Shown here: in pieces, positions 1-6,496 of the stretch
Numbering within the stretch: position 1 is the stretch's first letter
How the letters are laid out: each line of letters begins with the position of its first letter
Origin: Minisyncoccota bacterium
Lineage (GTDB): Bacteria; Patescibacteriota; Minisyncoccia; JAHIHE01; JAGLIN01
Direction of reading: 5' to 3'
Length of the DNA: 7,002 nt
Assembly (NCBI GenBank): GCA_023270095.1
Contig: JAGLSJ010000029.1
Coordinates: forward strand, 1-7,002
Notes under the pieces: model-generated
What the model was told of the DNA's origin: nothing
Database searches by the model: none
What the model saw: only the letters and a program-made list of their open reading frames with translations
Made by a program: the position numbers and the translations under genes

Positions 1-3
1 AAT

Positions 4-333
4 ATGAATAAAAACAAAATATTGCCAATTGCGGGTGTGATATTATTAATCTGTTCTATAGTAATGGCAGTGTATTTTAAGACTATTGAAAACAAAATTC
101 AAAAAGAAGCTGTTAATAATAGTGAACAAAATATTGAAAATAAAGTTGAAGAAAAGATTGAGATTATTGATCAAGAGCAGGGAACAGTCGTAAACCAGCA
201 GGATGGTCTAGAAAATACTGAAATTGTGGAGATAGAGGGTCTTGAAACTATAGAAGAGGACTTATTAGAGCTTGATAGTCTTATTAATGATCCTATTTTA
301 GACGATATTGATACTGATTTAAATGCTTTTTAA
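4..333 (+). CDS. Small membrane-anchored protein with acidic tail, function unknown
   Basis: This 109-residue protein is not one I recognise. A short lysine-containing N-terminus (MNKNK) is followed by one hydrophobic segment at about residues 6-25, best read as an uncleaved signal anchor. The rest would then lie outside the cytoplasm. C17 sits in LLIC, which is a poor lipobox, so a lipoprotein is unlikely. Residues about 45-109 are strongly acidic, rich in Glu, Asp, Ile and Leu with few basic residues, and look extended or weakly helical. The ATG at 4 is preferred because the charged start and hydrophobic stretch follow immediately; only three bases lie upstream, so its leader cannot be judged. 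The gene ends 26 bases before the exported coiled-coil gene and is probably co-transcribed with it. An envelope role is inferred from topology only. Confidence 0.7.
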   Translation: MNKNKILPIAGVILLICSIVMAVYFKTIENKIQKEAVNNSEQNIENKVEEKIEIIDQEQGTVVNQQDGLENTEIVEIEGLETIEEDLLELDSLINDPILDDIDTDLNAF

Positions 334-359
334 TTTTTAATAAATAGTAAATTATTATT

Positions 360-1298
360 ATGAAAAAAATATTATTTTTAAGTTTTTTTGTTTGTTTTAT
401 TTTTGCTATTAGTTCTTATACTGCTTATTCTTCTAGGATGGTTGTTTCAGAAGACGGCTCTATTCAAAACAGAAGTGTCAATTTGCAAAAAAAATATGAA
501 GAGAAGAAAGATGAATTTCAAAATTCTACTCAGAAATATAAAGAGACAAGAGAGAATTTTTTAGAAACAAAAACTAGACTTCAGGATAAAAAAGACGAGG
601 CAAGCAAAGAGGAATTGAAAAAAAAATCTTTTGAATATTTGGAGAAAACTAGTATGGTTATGGAAAAATATCTTGAATCTCTTCAGAACAGAATACAGAA
701 TATGAAGTTTATTTCCGAGAATAAAAAAAGTGAAATGATGGTGAAAATTGAAGAAGATATAAATATTATTAAAGGAAAGTTGGGGGAAATAGAAAATGCT
801 GAAACAATAGATGAACAAAAGGCTTTGGTTATTGAACTTAGATTGGAATGGAAAGACATTAAAGCTTCGTCGAAAAATATAACAGGTCAAATTATTTCTG
901 CAAAGCTTGATTATTTTATATCTAAGATGGAGATGGTTTCGGAAGGATTGCAAGATAGAATAGATGAAATGGATGACAATGCAGAAAAGGTTGCGTTACA
1001 AAATAAAATTGATAATTTTGATATAAAAATTGATCTGGCAAAATCTCAGAATCAGCTTGCTCAAGAAAAATTTTCTCAAATAAATAGTATTGGAGAAAAA
1101 AATGATTTATTTGGAGAGGGGATGCAATTTGTTCGTAGCGCGCATCAATACATCAAAGAAGCTCATAAAGAACTTTTGGATATTACAAAAGAAATGAGAA
1201 AAGAAACTATTAATGTTAAGGCAGAAGATAACTTTATAAACAATGAAACGGAAGACAATACTGAAGCAGGCAGTGAACTAGATGAAGATAATAAATAA
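360..1298 (+). CDS. Exported coiled-coil protein, function unknown
   Basis: The 312-residue product starts with a typical signal peptide: MKK, a hydrophobic core at about residues 4-19, and a likely cleavage near the YTA-YS site around residue 22. The mature part, about residues 35-285, is almost entirely charged, heptad-like helix rich in Lys, Glu, Gln and Asn, with no cysteine after C12 of the signal peptide. It should form one or more long coiled-coil or helical-bundle segments outside the cytoplasmic membrane. The last 25 or so residues are acidic and probably disordered. No catalytic motif is visible, so a structural or binding role at the envelope is the most that can be inferred. The gene follows the acidic membrane protein by 26 bases and is closed by the terminator at 1332-1361. 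No Shine-Dalgarno sequence precedes the ATG; the leader is AT-only in its last bases. Coding is supported by the unbroken helix pattern and the signal peptide. Confidence 0.8.
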   Translation: MKKILFLSFFVCFIFAISSYTAYSSRMVVSEDGSIQNRSVNLQKKYEEKKDEFQNSTQKYKETRENFLETKTRLQDKKDEASKEELKKKSFEYLEKTSMVMEKYLESLQNRIQNMKFISENKKSEMMVKIEEDINIIKGKLGEIENAETIDEQKALVIELRLEWKDIKASSKNITGQIISAKLDYFISKMEMVSEGLQDRIDEMDDNAEKVALQNKIDNFDIKIDLAKSQNQLAQEKFSQINSIGEKNDLFGEGMQFVRSAHQYIKEAHKELLDITKEMRKETINVKAEDNFINNETEDNTEAGSELDEDNK

Positions 1299-1331
1299 TA
1301 TCAACAAAGATAAAAAATAATTATTTCAAAT

Positions 1332-1361
1332 AAAAAAACACTGAAGATATAGGTGTTTTTT
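1332..1361 (+). terminator. Rho-independent terminator after the coiled-coil gene
   Basis: An A-run plus CACT at 1332-1342 pairs with GGTG plus a T-run at 1352-1361, giving about ten base pairs (one a G-T wobble) around a nine-base loop. The 3' arm ends in six T. It lies 34 bases after the stop of the coiled-coil gene and before the tRNA, so it closes the two-gene unit. The A-run on the 5' side means it could also work for transcripts coming the other way. Confidence 0.8.
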
Positions 1362-1437
1362 GCTATTATAATGGTTTCATTGATTTTAATAGAGTCTTTT
1401 CAAATCATATTTTTGTGATAGACTTAAAAGGTTCTTA

Positions 1438-1527
1438 GGAAGGGTGACTGAGTGGTTGAAAGTGCTGCTCTCGAAAAGCAGTGTCCCAGTAATGGGACCG
1501 CGGGTTCGAATCCCGCCCCTTCCGCCA
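1438..1527 (+). tRNA. tRNA-Ser (anticodon CGA)
   Basis: All parts of a class II tRNA can be folded. The acceptor stem GGAAGGG (1438-1444) pairs with CCCTTCC (1517-1523). The anticodon stem CTGCT (1465-1469) pairs with AGCAG (1477-1481) around loop CTCGAAA, with CGA at 1472-1474 reading UCG codons. The long variable arm GTCCC (1483-1487) pairs with GGGAC (1494-1498), as expected for serine. The T arm GCGGG/CCCGC surrounds TTCGAAT. The discriminator is G1524 and the CCA end is encoded (1525-1527). The gene is far more GC-rich than its surroundings, as usual for a tRNA in an AT-rich genome. A TATAAT at 1367-1372 might belong to its promoter, but no convincing -35 box accompanies it. Confidence 0.97.
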
Positions 1528-1585
1528 ATTTTATTTATCGCAATTCAGTATATCATATTACTTTTATTCTGATAGGTTTTTCTCT

Positions 1586-1611
1586 TTTAATTCTTTCCGT
1601 AAAGAATTAAA
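1586..1611. repeat. Perfect 11-bp inverted repeat (hairpin) downstream of the tRNA
   Basis: TTTAATTCTTT (1586-1596) and AAAGAATTAAA (1601-1611) are exact reverse complements around the loop CCGT. The hairpin lies 58 bases after the tRNA in a gene-free stretch. No T-run follows it on either strand, so it is not a standard intrinsic terminator. It could help 3'-end formation or processing of the tRNA transcript, or stabilise a murJ 3' end. The structure is plain; any role is inferred. Confidence 0.6.
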
Positions 1612-1694
1612 CATAAATTTTGCTAAAGGATAAATTGTTTCATTTCTGATTAAAGCTGAGGAACAAGTTTTATAAGAGTAAAATATTTGAGATT

Positions 1695-1728
1695 AAAAAA
1701 AGAAACTCAAATTGAGATCTGTTTTTTT
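1695..1728. terminator. Imperfect A/T-flanked hairpin, possible bidirectional terminator
   Basis: CTC (1706-1708) pairs with GAG (1714-1716) around a five-base loop. After a small internal loop the stem continues with AGA/TCT and then a run of A (1695-1700) against a run of T (1722-1727), with one bulged G at 1721. T-runs therefore follow the hairpin on both strands. It lies more than 170 bases beyond the murJ stop codon and about the same distance past the tRNA, so it could end transcripts from either side. The core is weak. The same CTCAAA can instead pair with TTTGAG at 1686-1691. Confidence 0.35.
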
Positions 1729-1760
1729 ATATATGGTTTTGAATTGTAAAATAAATAAAG

Positions 1761-1873
1761 TGTCATCCTGAGCGAATTCGAAGGATCTCTCTTAATCACG
1801 TAAAATAATTATTAAATAATTTCGTGAAATAAAGAGGGATTCCTCAACTCGTTTAGGCTCGGTCGGAATGACA
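1761..1873. repeat. 113-bp imperfect palindrome, TGTCAT...ATGACA, MITE-like or REP-like element
   Basis: The left end TGTCATCCTGAGCGAA and the reverse complement of the right end (TGTCATTCCGACCGAG) are near copies. Further in, GGATCTCTCTT at 1783-1793 pairs with AAGAGGGATTCC at 1832-1843 (one bulged T and one wobble), and CACG (1797-1800) pairs with CGTG (1823-1826) around an AT-rich centre. The whole would fold into one long hairpin. Sequences of the type TGTCATTCCGAGC...GAGGAATC recur between genes in many bacterial genomes, which suggests a dispersed non-coding repeat; that is recollection, not a search. No transposase is encoded and no clear target-site duplication is visible in the AT-rich flanks. 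It lies 26 bases beyond the murJ stop, so it could also act as a 3' transcript structure. Confidence 0.75.
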
Positions 1874-1899
1874 AATGAAATAATTTTAAAAATAATAAC

Positions 1900-3504
1900 T
1901 TAATCCTCAGTGATGAATTCTGTGGTTTCGATTTTTGTTTTAAATAGTCTTTTTTGAATTGAGTTTTTGAAAATAATGAATTCTTCAATTTTCATAAGCC
2001 AGCTCAAAACGCAATACAGAATTAATCCTACAATTCCAGCAATAAATCCTTGTAAGAAAATCCCAATCCCAGTTCCGGTGTTTAGAAATGGTTCGATGAA
2101 ATATAAAGTTTTATAGGAAATGTATCCGGAGACAATTCCAGCAAAAGAAATTTTAAGAAGTGGTTTATAAATTCGATTGTGACAGATGAAGTCCGTTTTT
2201 CTGTTGATGAGATAATAAAGAAGAAGAGCATTGATGATGGCGGAAATTGAAAACGCTCCGACGAGTCCGATAATTCCATATTGAACTGAAAGATAAAAGG
2301 CGAGGATTATATTGATAATAACGCTAAAAAGTGAAGTTAGAAATGGAGTTTTTGCATCATGTAATGCCCAAAAAGCTCGGGAGAAAAGAGGAATTATGCT
2401 TTGAGCAAAAAGACTGATTGAGAAAAAGGCTACGGCGTCAAGAAGCATTGTTGTTTCTTCCCAGCCAATTTCTCCGGTTCCAAAAATCGTACGAACAATT
2501 TGAGCACGCAGAACAAGAAGCAGGATGCTAACGGGGATAATGAAGAATAAAATTTGTTTAGTAGTAGTAGTCAGACTTTTGGCAAATTCTTTTTTGTTTT
2601 CACTTAGCGCGGATAGAGTTGGGAATGATGCTACTGCAAATGAAATAGCAAAAAGTCCCAAAGGAAAACTTTGTAAATTGTTGGCAAAGTTAAAGGCGCT
2701 CAAACTTCCTTCTGAAAGTGTGGAGGCAATAATAGTGATGACGATTAAATTAAGCTGAACTGTGACGAGGGTTAAGGTTCGAGGAAGCATCATTTTGATT
2801 ATTTTTCTTGCACCACTATCTTTGAGGCTAAGTATAAATTGATAATTAAAACCGAGTTTTCTTACAATTGGTAATTGCACTATAAAATGCAAAAATGATC
2901 CCAAGACAACTCCCCAGGCAAGTCCACGAATTCCCCAAATTGGCGCAAAATATAGGGCGCCGATAATAATACCAAAATTATACATTATCGGAGAAAGAGA
3001 ATAGATGAAAAATCTTTTGTATGACTGCAGAATTCCTCCTGTGATGCTACTAAGAAGAAGAAAAACAGGACTGAGAAACATGATGCGAGTCAGTTCAGTT
3101 GTGATAATTTTTTTCTCAGGAGTAAATCCTGGCGTCAAAAGAGCAACAATTGTTGGTGCAAATATAATTCCAAGAAGACATAAAAAAAGTAATGTTATCA
3201 TCACTAGATTTAAAACGGCATTGGCAGTTTTGAAAGCTTCTTTTTCTTTTTTTTGTGAAATTAATTTGGCAAAAACTGGAATGAATCCAGCAGAAATTGC
3301 TCCAAGAACGACGATATTGAAAATCAGGTCTGGAACTCGGAAAGAGGCGAAATATATATCAAGTTCGTTTCCAAGCCCAAAACTTCCAGCCAAGATACGA
3401 TCACGAACAAGACCTAGAATTTTACTTGCAAAAGATGCTGTGGCAAGAATTAAAGCTGCTGCCGTGATTGAATCAATTTTACGATTAATTAGTTTTTTTA
3501 TCAT
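1900..3504 (-). CDS. murJ: Lipid II flippase MurJ (MviN family)
   Basis: MurJ is the MOP-superfamily membrane protein that moves lipid II from the inner to the outer face of the cytoplasmic membrane for peptidoglycan synthesis. The 534 residues fit the family's usual 500-540 and are hydrophobic throughout, with about 14 membrane segments. Family signatures are in order: SKILGLVRDRILAGSFG at 27-43, LDIYFASFRVPD at 48-59, QSYKRFF at 160-166, NLQSFPLGLFAISFA at 276-290, and RAFWALHDAKTP at 376-387. R34 and D49 match conserved residues of the Escherichia coli protein. K28 stands where E. coli has R18, and N275-N276 replace the D269-R270 pair. The N-terminus has a basic extension of about 12 residues before the first membrane helix. 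The ATG at 3504 has no Shine-Dalgarno sequence. The gene stands alone, divergent from the GHHR gene, with a candidate promoter at 3534-3562. Its presence implies a peptidoglycan wall. Confidence 0.95.
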   Translation of the reverse strand: MIKKLINRKIDSITAAALILATASFASKILGLVRDRILAGSFGLGNELDIYFASFRVPDLIFNIVVLGAISAGFIPVFAKLISQKKEKEAFKTANAVLNLVMITLLFLCLLGIIFAPTIVALLTPGFTPEKKIITTELTRIMFLSPVFLLLSSITGGILQSYKRFFIYSLSPIMYNFGIIIGALYFAPIWGIRGLAWGVVLGSFLHFIVQLPIVRKLGFNYQFILSLKDSGARKIIKMMLPRTLTLVTVQLNLIVITIIASTLSEGSLSAFNFANNLQSFPLGLFAISFAVASFPTLSALSENKKEFAKSLTTTTKQILFFIIPVSILLLVLRAQIVRTIFGTGEIGWEETTMLLDAVAFFSISLFAQSIIPLFSRAFWALHDAKTPFLTSLFSVIINIILAFYLSVQYGIIGLVGAFSISAIINALLLYYLINRKTDFICHNRIYKPLLKISFAGIVSGYISYKTLYFIEPFLNTGTGIGIFLQGFIAGIVGLILYCVLSWLMKIEEFIIFKNSIQKRLFKTKIETTEFITED

Positions 3505-3533
3505 TTAATAATGTTGTTATTTATTACATATCT

Positions 3534-3562
3534 ATTCTATATTAAATATTAAAAATAGACAA
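3534..3562 (-). promoter_or_regulatory. Candidate sigma-70-type promoter for murJ
   Basis: Read on the - strand, TTGTCT (3557-3562) and TAGAAT (3534-3539) are separated by 17 bases, giving 4/6 and 5/6 matches to the -35 and -10 consensus. Transcription would start near 3527, leaving a leader of about 23 bases before the murJ ATG. The region is so AT-rich that chance -10 matches are common, so this is only a good candidate. Confidence 0.4.
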
Positions 3563-3589
3563 AGATTAATTTTAGAAATATTAAATATT
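3539..3589. repeat. Two copies of ATATTAAATATT in the divergent promoter region
   Basis: The same 12 bases occur at 3539-3550 and 3578-3589, with starts 39 bases apart. Each copy contains the self-complementary AATATT. One copy lies in the -35/-10 spacer of the candidate murJ promoter and the other in the spacer of the candidate promoter of the divergent gene, so they could be an operator pair. Low sequence complexity makes chance a real alternative. Confidence 0.3.
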
Positions 3590-3599
3590 GATATATAAT
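3571..3599 (+). promoter_or_regulatory. Candidate promoter for the GHHR-motif gene
   Basis: TTTAGA (3571-3576) and a perfect TATAAT (3594-3599) are 17 bases apart. Transcription would begin around 3606, leaving a leader of about 17 bases before the ATG at 3623, too short for much regulation. The -35 match is only 4/6 and the surroundings are nearly pure A/T, so confidence is modest. Confidence 0.4.
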
Positions 3600-3622
3600 A
3601 TATATATTAATTAAAAATTAAA

Positions 3623-4192
3623 ATGAAATTTATCAAAAAATCATCTTGGGAGGAAGTCTTTTGGGGCTGGAAAGACTCTGAAGCTGATAATCCAAAGTGG
3701 ATTCATTGTGCGACAAAAATCAAAGGTTGGTCGAATTGGGAATCGTGGAGAGAACATACTGCAACACAATTGAATTTGCAAAAAAGAATTTGGAATATTT
3801 TTGAATTCAGCAATCCGATCAATGAAATACCTAAAATGTTGATTGGACCTTTTTCGACTTGGCAAGCTCGTTTTGCAAAAAAGAATTCGGCTACTTTTTC
3901 TGACTTAGCAACTTTTTCAAAGGAATATGAGCATTTTAAAAGTTATGAAAAAATTATTTCAATATTAAAAAATCAATCATTTGATGCAGATTTGATTGGT
4001 ATTGTGCGAGAAGATACGAATCAAATTGTTTGTATTGAAGGACATCATCGGGCAATGGCGCTTGCAATTGCAAAAAAAGAAGGGATGAAAATTAATTTTG
4101 AAAATCCAGTTTGCATTGCACTTGCAAAATTGCCGAAAAAAGAAATTTTTTTGCTTAATCAAACCTTAGAAAGAGGATCTTGTAAAGCATAG
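3623..4192 (+). CDS. Uncharacterised protein with ParB/Srx-like GHHR motif and Trp-rich N-terminus
   Basis: I cannot assign this 189-residue protein to a known family with confidence. No signal peptide or membrane segment is seen, so it should be cytoplasmic. The first 80 residues hold nine tryptophans (9, 14, 16, 26, 36, 39, 42, 57, 80), an unusual density in an AT-rich genome. After a helical middle (about 95-117), residues 124-154 read as a strand, a turn, then I-E-G-H-H-R (138-143) and a helix AMALAIAKKEG. That arrangement resembles the (D/E)GHHR-helix motif of ParB/sulfiredoxin-fold proteins, some of which bind or hydrolyse nucleotides or cut DNA. The N-terminal part does not look like standard ParB, and no helix-turn-helix DNA-binding domain follows. 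A nucleotide-binding or phosphotransfer-type role is therefore only a possibility. It is a single gene, divergent from murJ and convergent with copA. No Shine-Dalgarno sequence precedes the ATG. Confidence 0.75.
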   Translation: MKFIKKSSWEEVFWGWKDSEADNPKWIHCATKIKGWSNWESWREHTATQLNLQKRIWNIFEFSNPINEIPKMLIGPFSTWQARFAKKNSATFSDLATFSKEYEHFKSYEKIISILKNQSFDADLIGIVREDTNQIVCIEGHHRAMALAIAKKEGMKINFENPVCIALAKLPKKEIFLLNQTLERGSCKA

Positions 4193-4194
4193 AA

Positions 4195-4222
4195 TTGACA
4201 ACAAAATAACTTATTATATACT
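4195..4222 (+). promoter_or_regulatory. Promoter-like sequence pointing antisense into copA
   Basis: A perfect TTGACA (4195-4200) and TATACT (4217-4222, 5/6) are 16 bases apart, just after the stop of the GHHR gene. No + strand gene follows; transcription would start near 4229 and enter the 3' end of copA in antisense. It is the best consensus match I found, but its odd location leaves chance open. Confidence 0.35.
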
Positions 4223-4234
4223 AATATTTTTTGT
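4201..4234. terminator. Weak AT-rich hairpin in the convergent gap between the GHHR gene and copA
   Basis: ACAAAATA (4201-4208) can pair with TATTTTTTGT (4225-4234) if two T are bulged, around a 16-base loop. A/T runs sit on both sides, so it could end transcripts from both convergent genes. Only one G-C pair supports it. It overlaps the promoter-like sequence, and no stronger terminator is visible in this 57-base gap. Confidence 0.25.
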
Positions 4235-4249
4235 TTAATTGAGTTTTTA

Positions 4250-6460
4250 TTATTCAATTCTCGGTTTATATCTTTTCATTAAAAGAGAATTAGAAACAAC
4301 ACTGACTGATGAAAAAGCCATAGCAGCAGCAGCAAATGATGGATTTAAAAGCCATCCAGTCAAAGGATAAAGAATCCCAGCAGCAATTGGAATTCCAGCA
4401 CTGTTATAGAAAAAGGCCCAAAAAAGATTTTGTTTGATTTTTTTCATTGTATATTTGCTCAAATCAATAGCAGTAACGACATCTCGCAAGTCGTCTTTGA
4501 TTAGAACGATTTCTCCTGTTTCCATCGCAATATCAGTTCCGGAGCCAAGCGCAATTCCAAGATCAGCCTGAACAAGTGCAGGTGCATCGTTGATTCCATC
4601 GCCGATCATTGCAACTACATTTCCTTCTTCTTGAAGCTTTTTGATTTCTTCTGATTTTTCTTGTGGAAGAACTTCTGCTAAAACGCGATCGATTTCTAAT
4701 TCTTTGGCAATTGCTTGTCCAACTCTTTTGTTGTCGCCGGTGATGATGGCAACTTTTTTATTCATTTTTTTTAAAGCATTGACTGCTTGGGCGGAAAATT
4801 CTTTTAAAGTGTCTGCAACTGCAACTATGCCAATTACATTTTCATCTAGGGCAAGTAGCATTGATGTTTTTCCTTGATTTTCAAGTTTTTGCATCTGATG
4901 TTCAATTTTTTCTGTGTTGATGCCATTATCATTCATTAATTTTCTTGTTCCAAAGAGGACAGATTTATTTTCAATTTTACAGCTCACACCTTTTCCGATT
5001 ACGGCTTGAAAATTTGTAATTTCAGATAATTGTAAATTATTTTTTTCTGCACTTTCTATGATGGCTTGTGCCAGAGGGTGCTCAGAATGTTTTTCAATTG
5101 AAGCTGCAAGTTGTAAAATTTCTTTTTTTGATTTTTTGATTTCAATTATGTCAGTGGTCACAGGCTTTCCTTTTGTAAGCGTTCCTGTTTTGTCAAAAAC
5201 AACCATATCAATTTTTTCAGCAATTTCAAGAGCTTTGCCACTTTTGATGAGAATTCCATTCTTTGCAGCAAGTCCAGTTCCCATCATCACGGCAGTTGGA
5301 GTTGCAAGTCCAAGAGCGCAAGGACAAGCGACAATTAAAACTGCAACAAAAATTGTCAAAGCAAAGGCAAATGATTGTCCAAAAATAAGCCAGACAATTG
5401 CAGAGATAATGCTTATCGCGATTACACTTGGAACAAAATAAAATGAAACTTTGTCAGCTAGGAGCTGGATTGGGGCCTTGGATCCCATAGCCTCTTCAAC
5501 CGTTTTGATGATATGTGAAAGCATCGTATCTTTGCCAACTTTCGTAGCTTTTAATTTCAAACTTCCTGTTATATTCACCGTTGCCCCAATTACTTCATCG
5601 CCTTTTTTCTTTTCAACTGGAATGCTTTCTCCGGTAATTGCTTGTTGGTCAACTCCAGAATATCCATCAATGATAATTCCATCTACTGGAATTTTTTCTC
5701 CCGGTTTAACAAGAATTATGTCTCCAACTTGAACTTCTGAAATCGGAGTTTTAATTTCTTTTCCGTTCTTAATAACGGTTGCCTCTTTTGGTTGAAGCCC
5801 TGCCAGTTTTTTGATAGCCTCGCTTGTTTTTCCTTTTGTAATTGCTTCAAGATATTTTCCAAATGTGATAAAAAGAAGAATAAATACAGCACTTTCAAAA
5901 TATAGGTGCACAGATGATATTTGAGGATTTAATAGAAATCCGGCAGAGACAGCAATGCTATAAAAATAAGCAGAAGCCGTACCAATGAAAATTAAGGAAT
6001 CCATATTTGGCATAAACTTAATTAATCCCTTAACACCAGATTTCCAAAGACTAAAATTTGCCAAAATCACAATGGTTGATAGAACTAATTGAATTATTAT
6101 ATTGTTTGTTTTCGTTATTTCAATCATAGGTAGTCCAATCATTTTTCCCATAACAATATAGATGAGAGGTAAACCAAAAATTGATGAAATCAGAAGTCTT
6201 TTTTTCAGTTTTGTGATTTCAGGATTTATTTTTTCTTCTTTTGTGACATTTTCTCCTGCCACTTCATATCCAATATCTTTAATTGTCTTTTTGATTTCAT
6301 CGAGACTTATCTTTTTGGAATCAAACATTAGATTCGCTTTTTCAGAAGCAATATTCACATTAGCTTCAATGATACCTTCTTTTTTTCGAAGTGCATTTTC
6401 AATGTTTGCAGCACAAGATGCACAAGTCATCCCGCCAATTTTTAAAATTTCTTTTTTCAT
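4250..6460 (-). CDS. copA: Copper-exporting P-type ATPase CopA (P1B-1)
   Basis: This enzyme uses ATP to pump Cu(I) out of the cytoplasm across the inner membrane. The 736 residues contain a complete set of parts in order: one N-terminal heavy-metal domain with GMTCASC (10-16), the actuator motif TGES (276-279), the CPC metal site in membrane helix 6 (379-381), the phosphorylated aspartate D423 in DKTGTLTKG, the nucleotide-domain SEHP (459-462), and the hinge GDGINDAPA (620-628). Y685-N686 in helix 7 and M714...S717-S718 in helix 8 are the further ligands typical of Cu(I) pumps rather than Zn/Cd pumps. Length fits a one-domain CopA. The ATG at 6460 is fixed by the HMA domain beginning a few residues later; no Shine-Dalgarno sequence precedes it. 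It lies 36 bases downstream of the cupredoxin/Cys-rich gene on the same strand, very likely one copper operon. No frameshift or lost motif is seen. Confidence 0.97.
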   Translation of the reverse strand: MKKEILKIGGMTCASCAANIENALRKKEGIIEANVNIASEKANLMFDSKKISLDEIKKTIKDIGYEVAGENVTKEEKINPEITKLKKRLLISSIFGLPLIYIVMGKMIGLPMIEITKTNNIIIQLVLSTIVILANFSLWKSGVKGLIKFMPNMDSLIFIGTASAYFYSIAVSAGFLLNPQISSVHLYFESAVFILLFITFGKYLEAITKGKTSEAIKKLAGLQPKEATVIKNGKEIKTPISEVQVGDIILVKPGEKIPVDGIIIDGYSGVDQQAITGESIPVEKKKGDEVIGATVNITGSLKLKATKVGKDTMLSHIIKTVEEAMGSKAPIQLLADKVSFYFVPSVIAISIISAIVWLIFGQSFAFALTIFVAVLIVACPCALGLATPTAVMMGTGLAAKNGILIKSGKALEIAEKIDMVVFDKTGTLTKGKPVTTDIIEIKKSKKEILQLAASIEKHSEHPLAQAIIESAEKNNLQLSEITNFQAVIGKGVSCKIENKSVLFGTRKLMNDNGINTEKIEHQMQKLENQGKTSMLLALDENVIGIVAVADTLKEFSAQAVNALKKMNKKVAIITGDNKRVGQAIAKELEIDRVLAEVLPQEKSEEIKKLQEEGNVVAMIGDGINDAPALVQADLGIALGSGTDIAMETGEIVLIKDDLRDVVTAIDLSKYTMKKIKQNLFWAFFYNSAGIPIAAGILYPLTGWLLNPSFAAAAMAFSSVSVVSNSLLMKRYKPRIE

Positions 6461-6496
6461 ATAATTAAGTTAGTTTGATTTATAGTTTTTATTTTT

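Noticed and set aside
561..953. Antisense open frame of 130 codons opposite the coiled-coil gene, rich in Phe, Asn and His
   Set aside because: Its composition is the mirror of a Lys/Glu-rich helix; no domain, no start signal, and the + strand protein has a signal peptide and heptads.
1438..1527. tRNA-Ser 3' end as an attachment site of an integrated element
   Set aside because: No second copy of the tRNA 3' end and no integrase is present in the window.
1528..1899. Decayed gene between the tRNA and murJ
   Set aside because: No frame of useful length and no recognisable peptide; the stretch is explained by hairpins and the palindromic element.
3005..3508. 167-codon + strand open frame opposite the murJ 5' half
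   Set aside because: It is an antisense shadow of clearly conserved MurJ sequence and its Arg/Ile-rich product resembles no protein.
5058..5441. 127-codon + strand open frame opposite copA (with similar ones at 4641-4877, 5451-5732 and 6162-6464)
   Set aside because: All mirror conserved CopA motifs on the other strand; the open frames are a by-product of CopA codon use.
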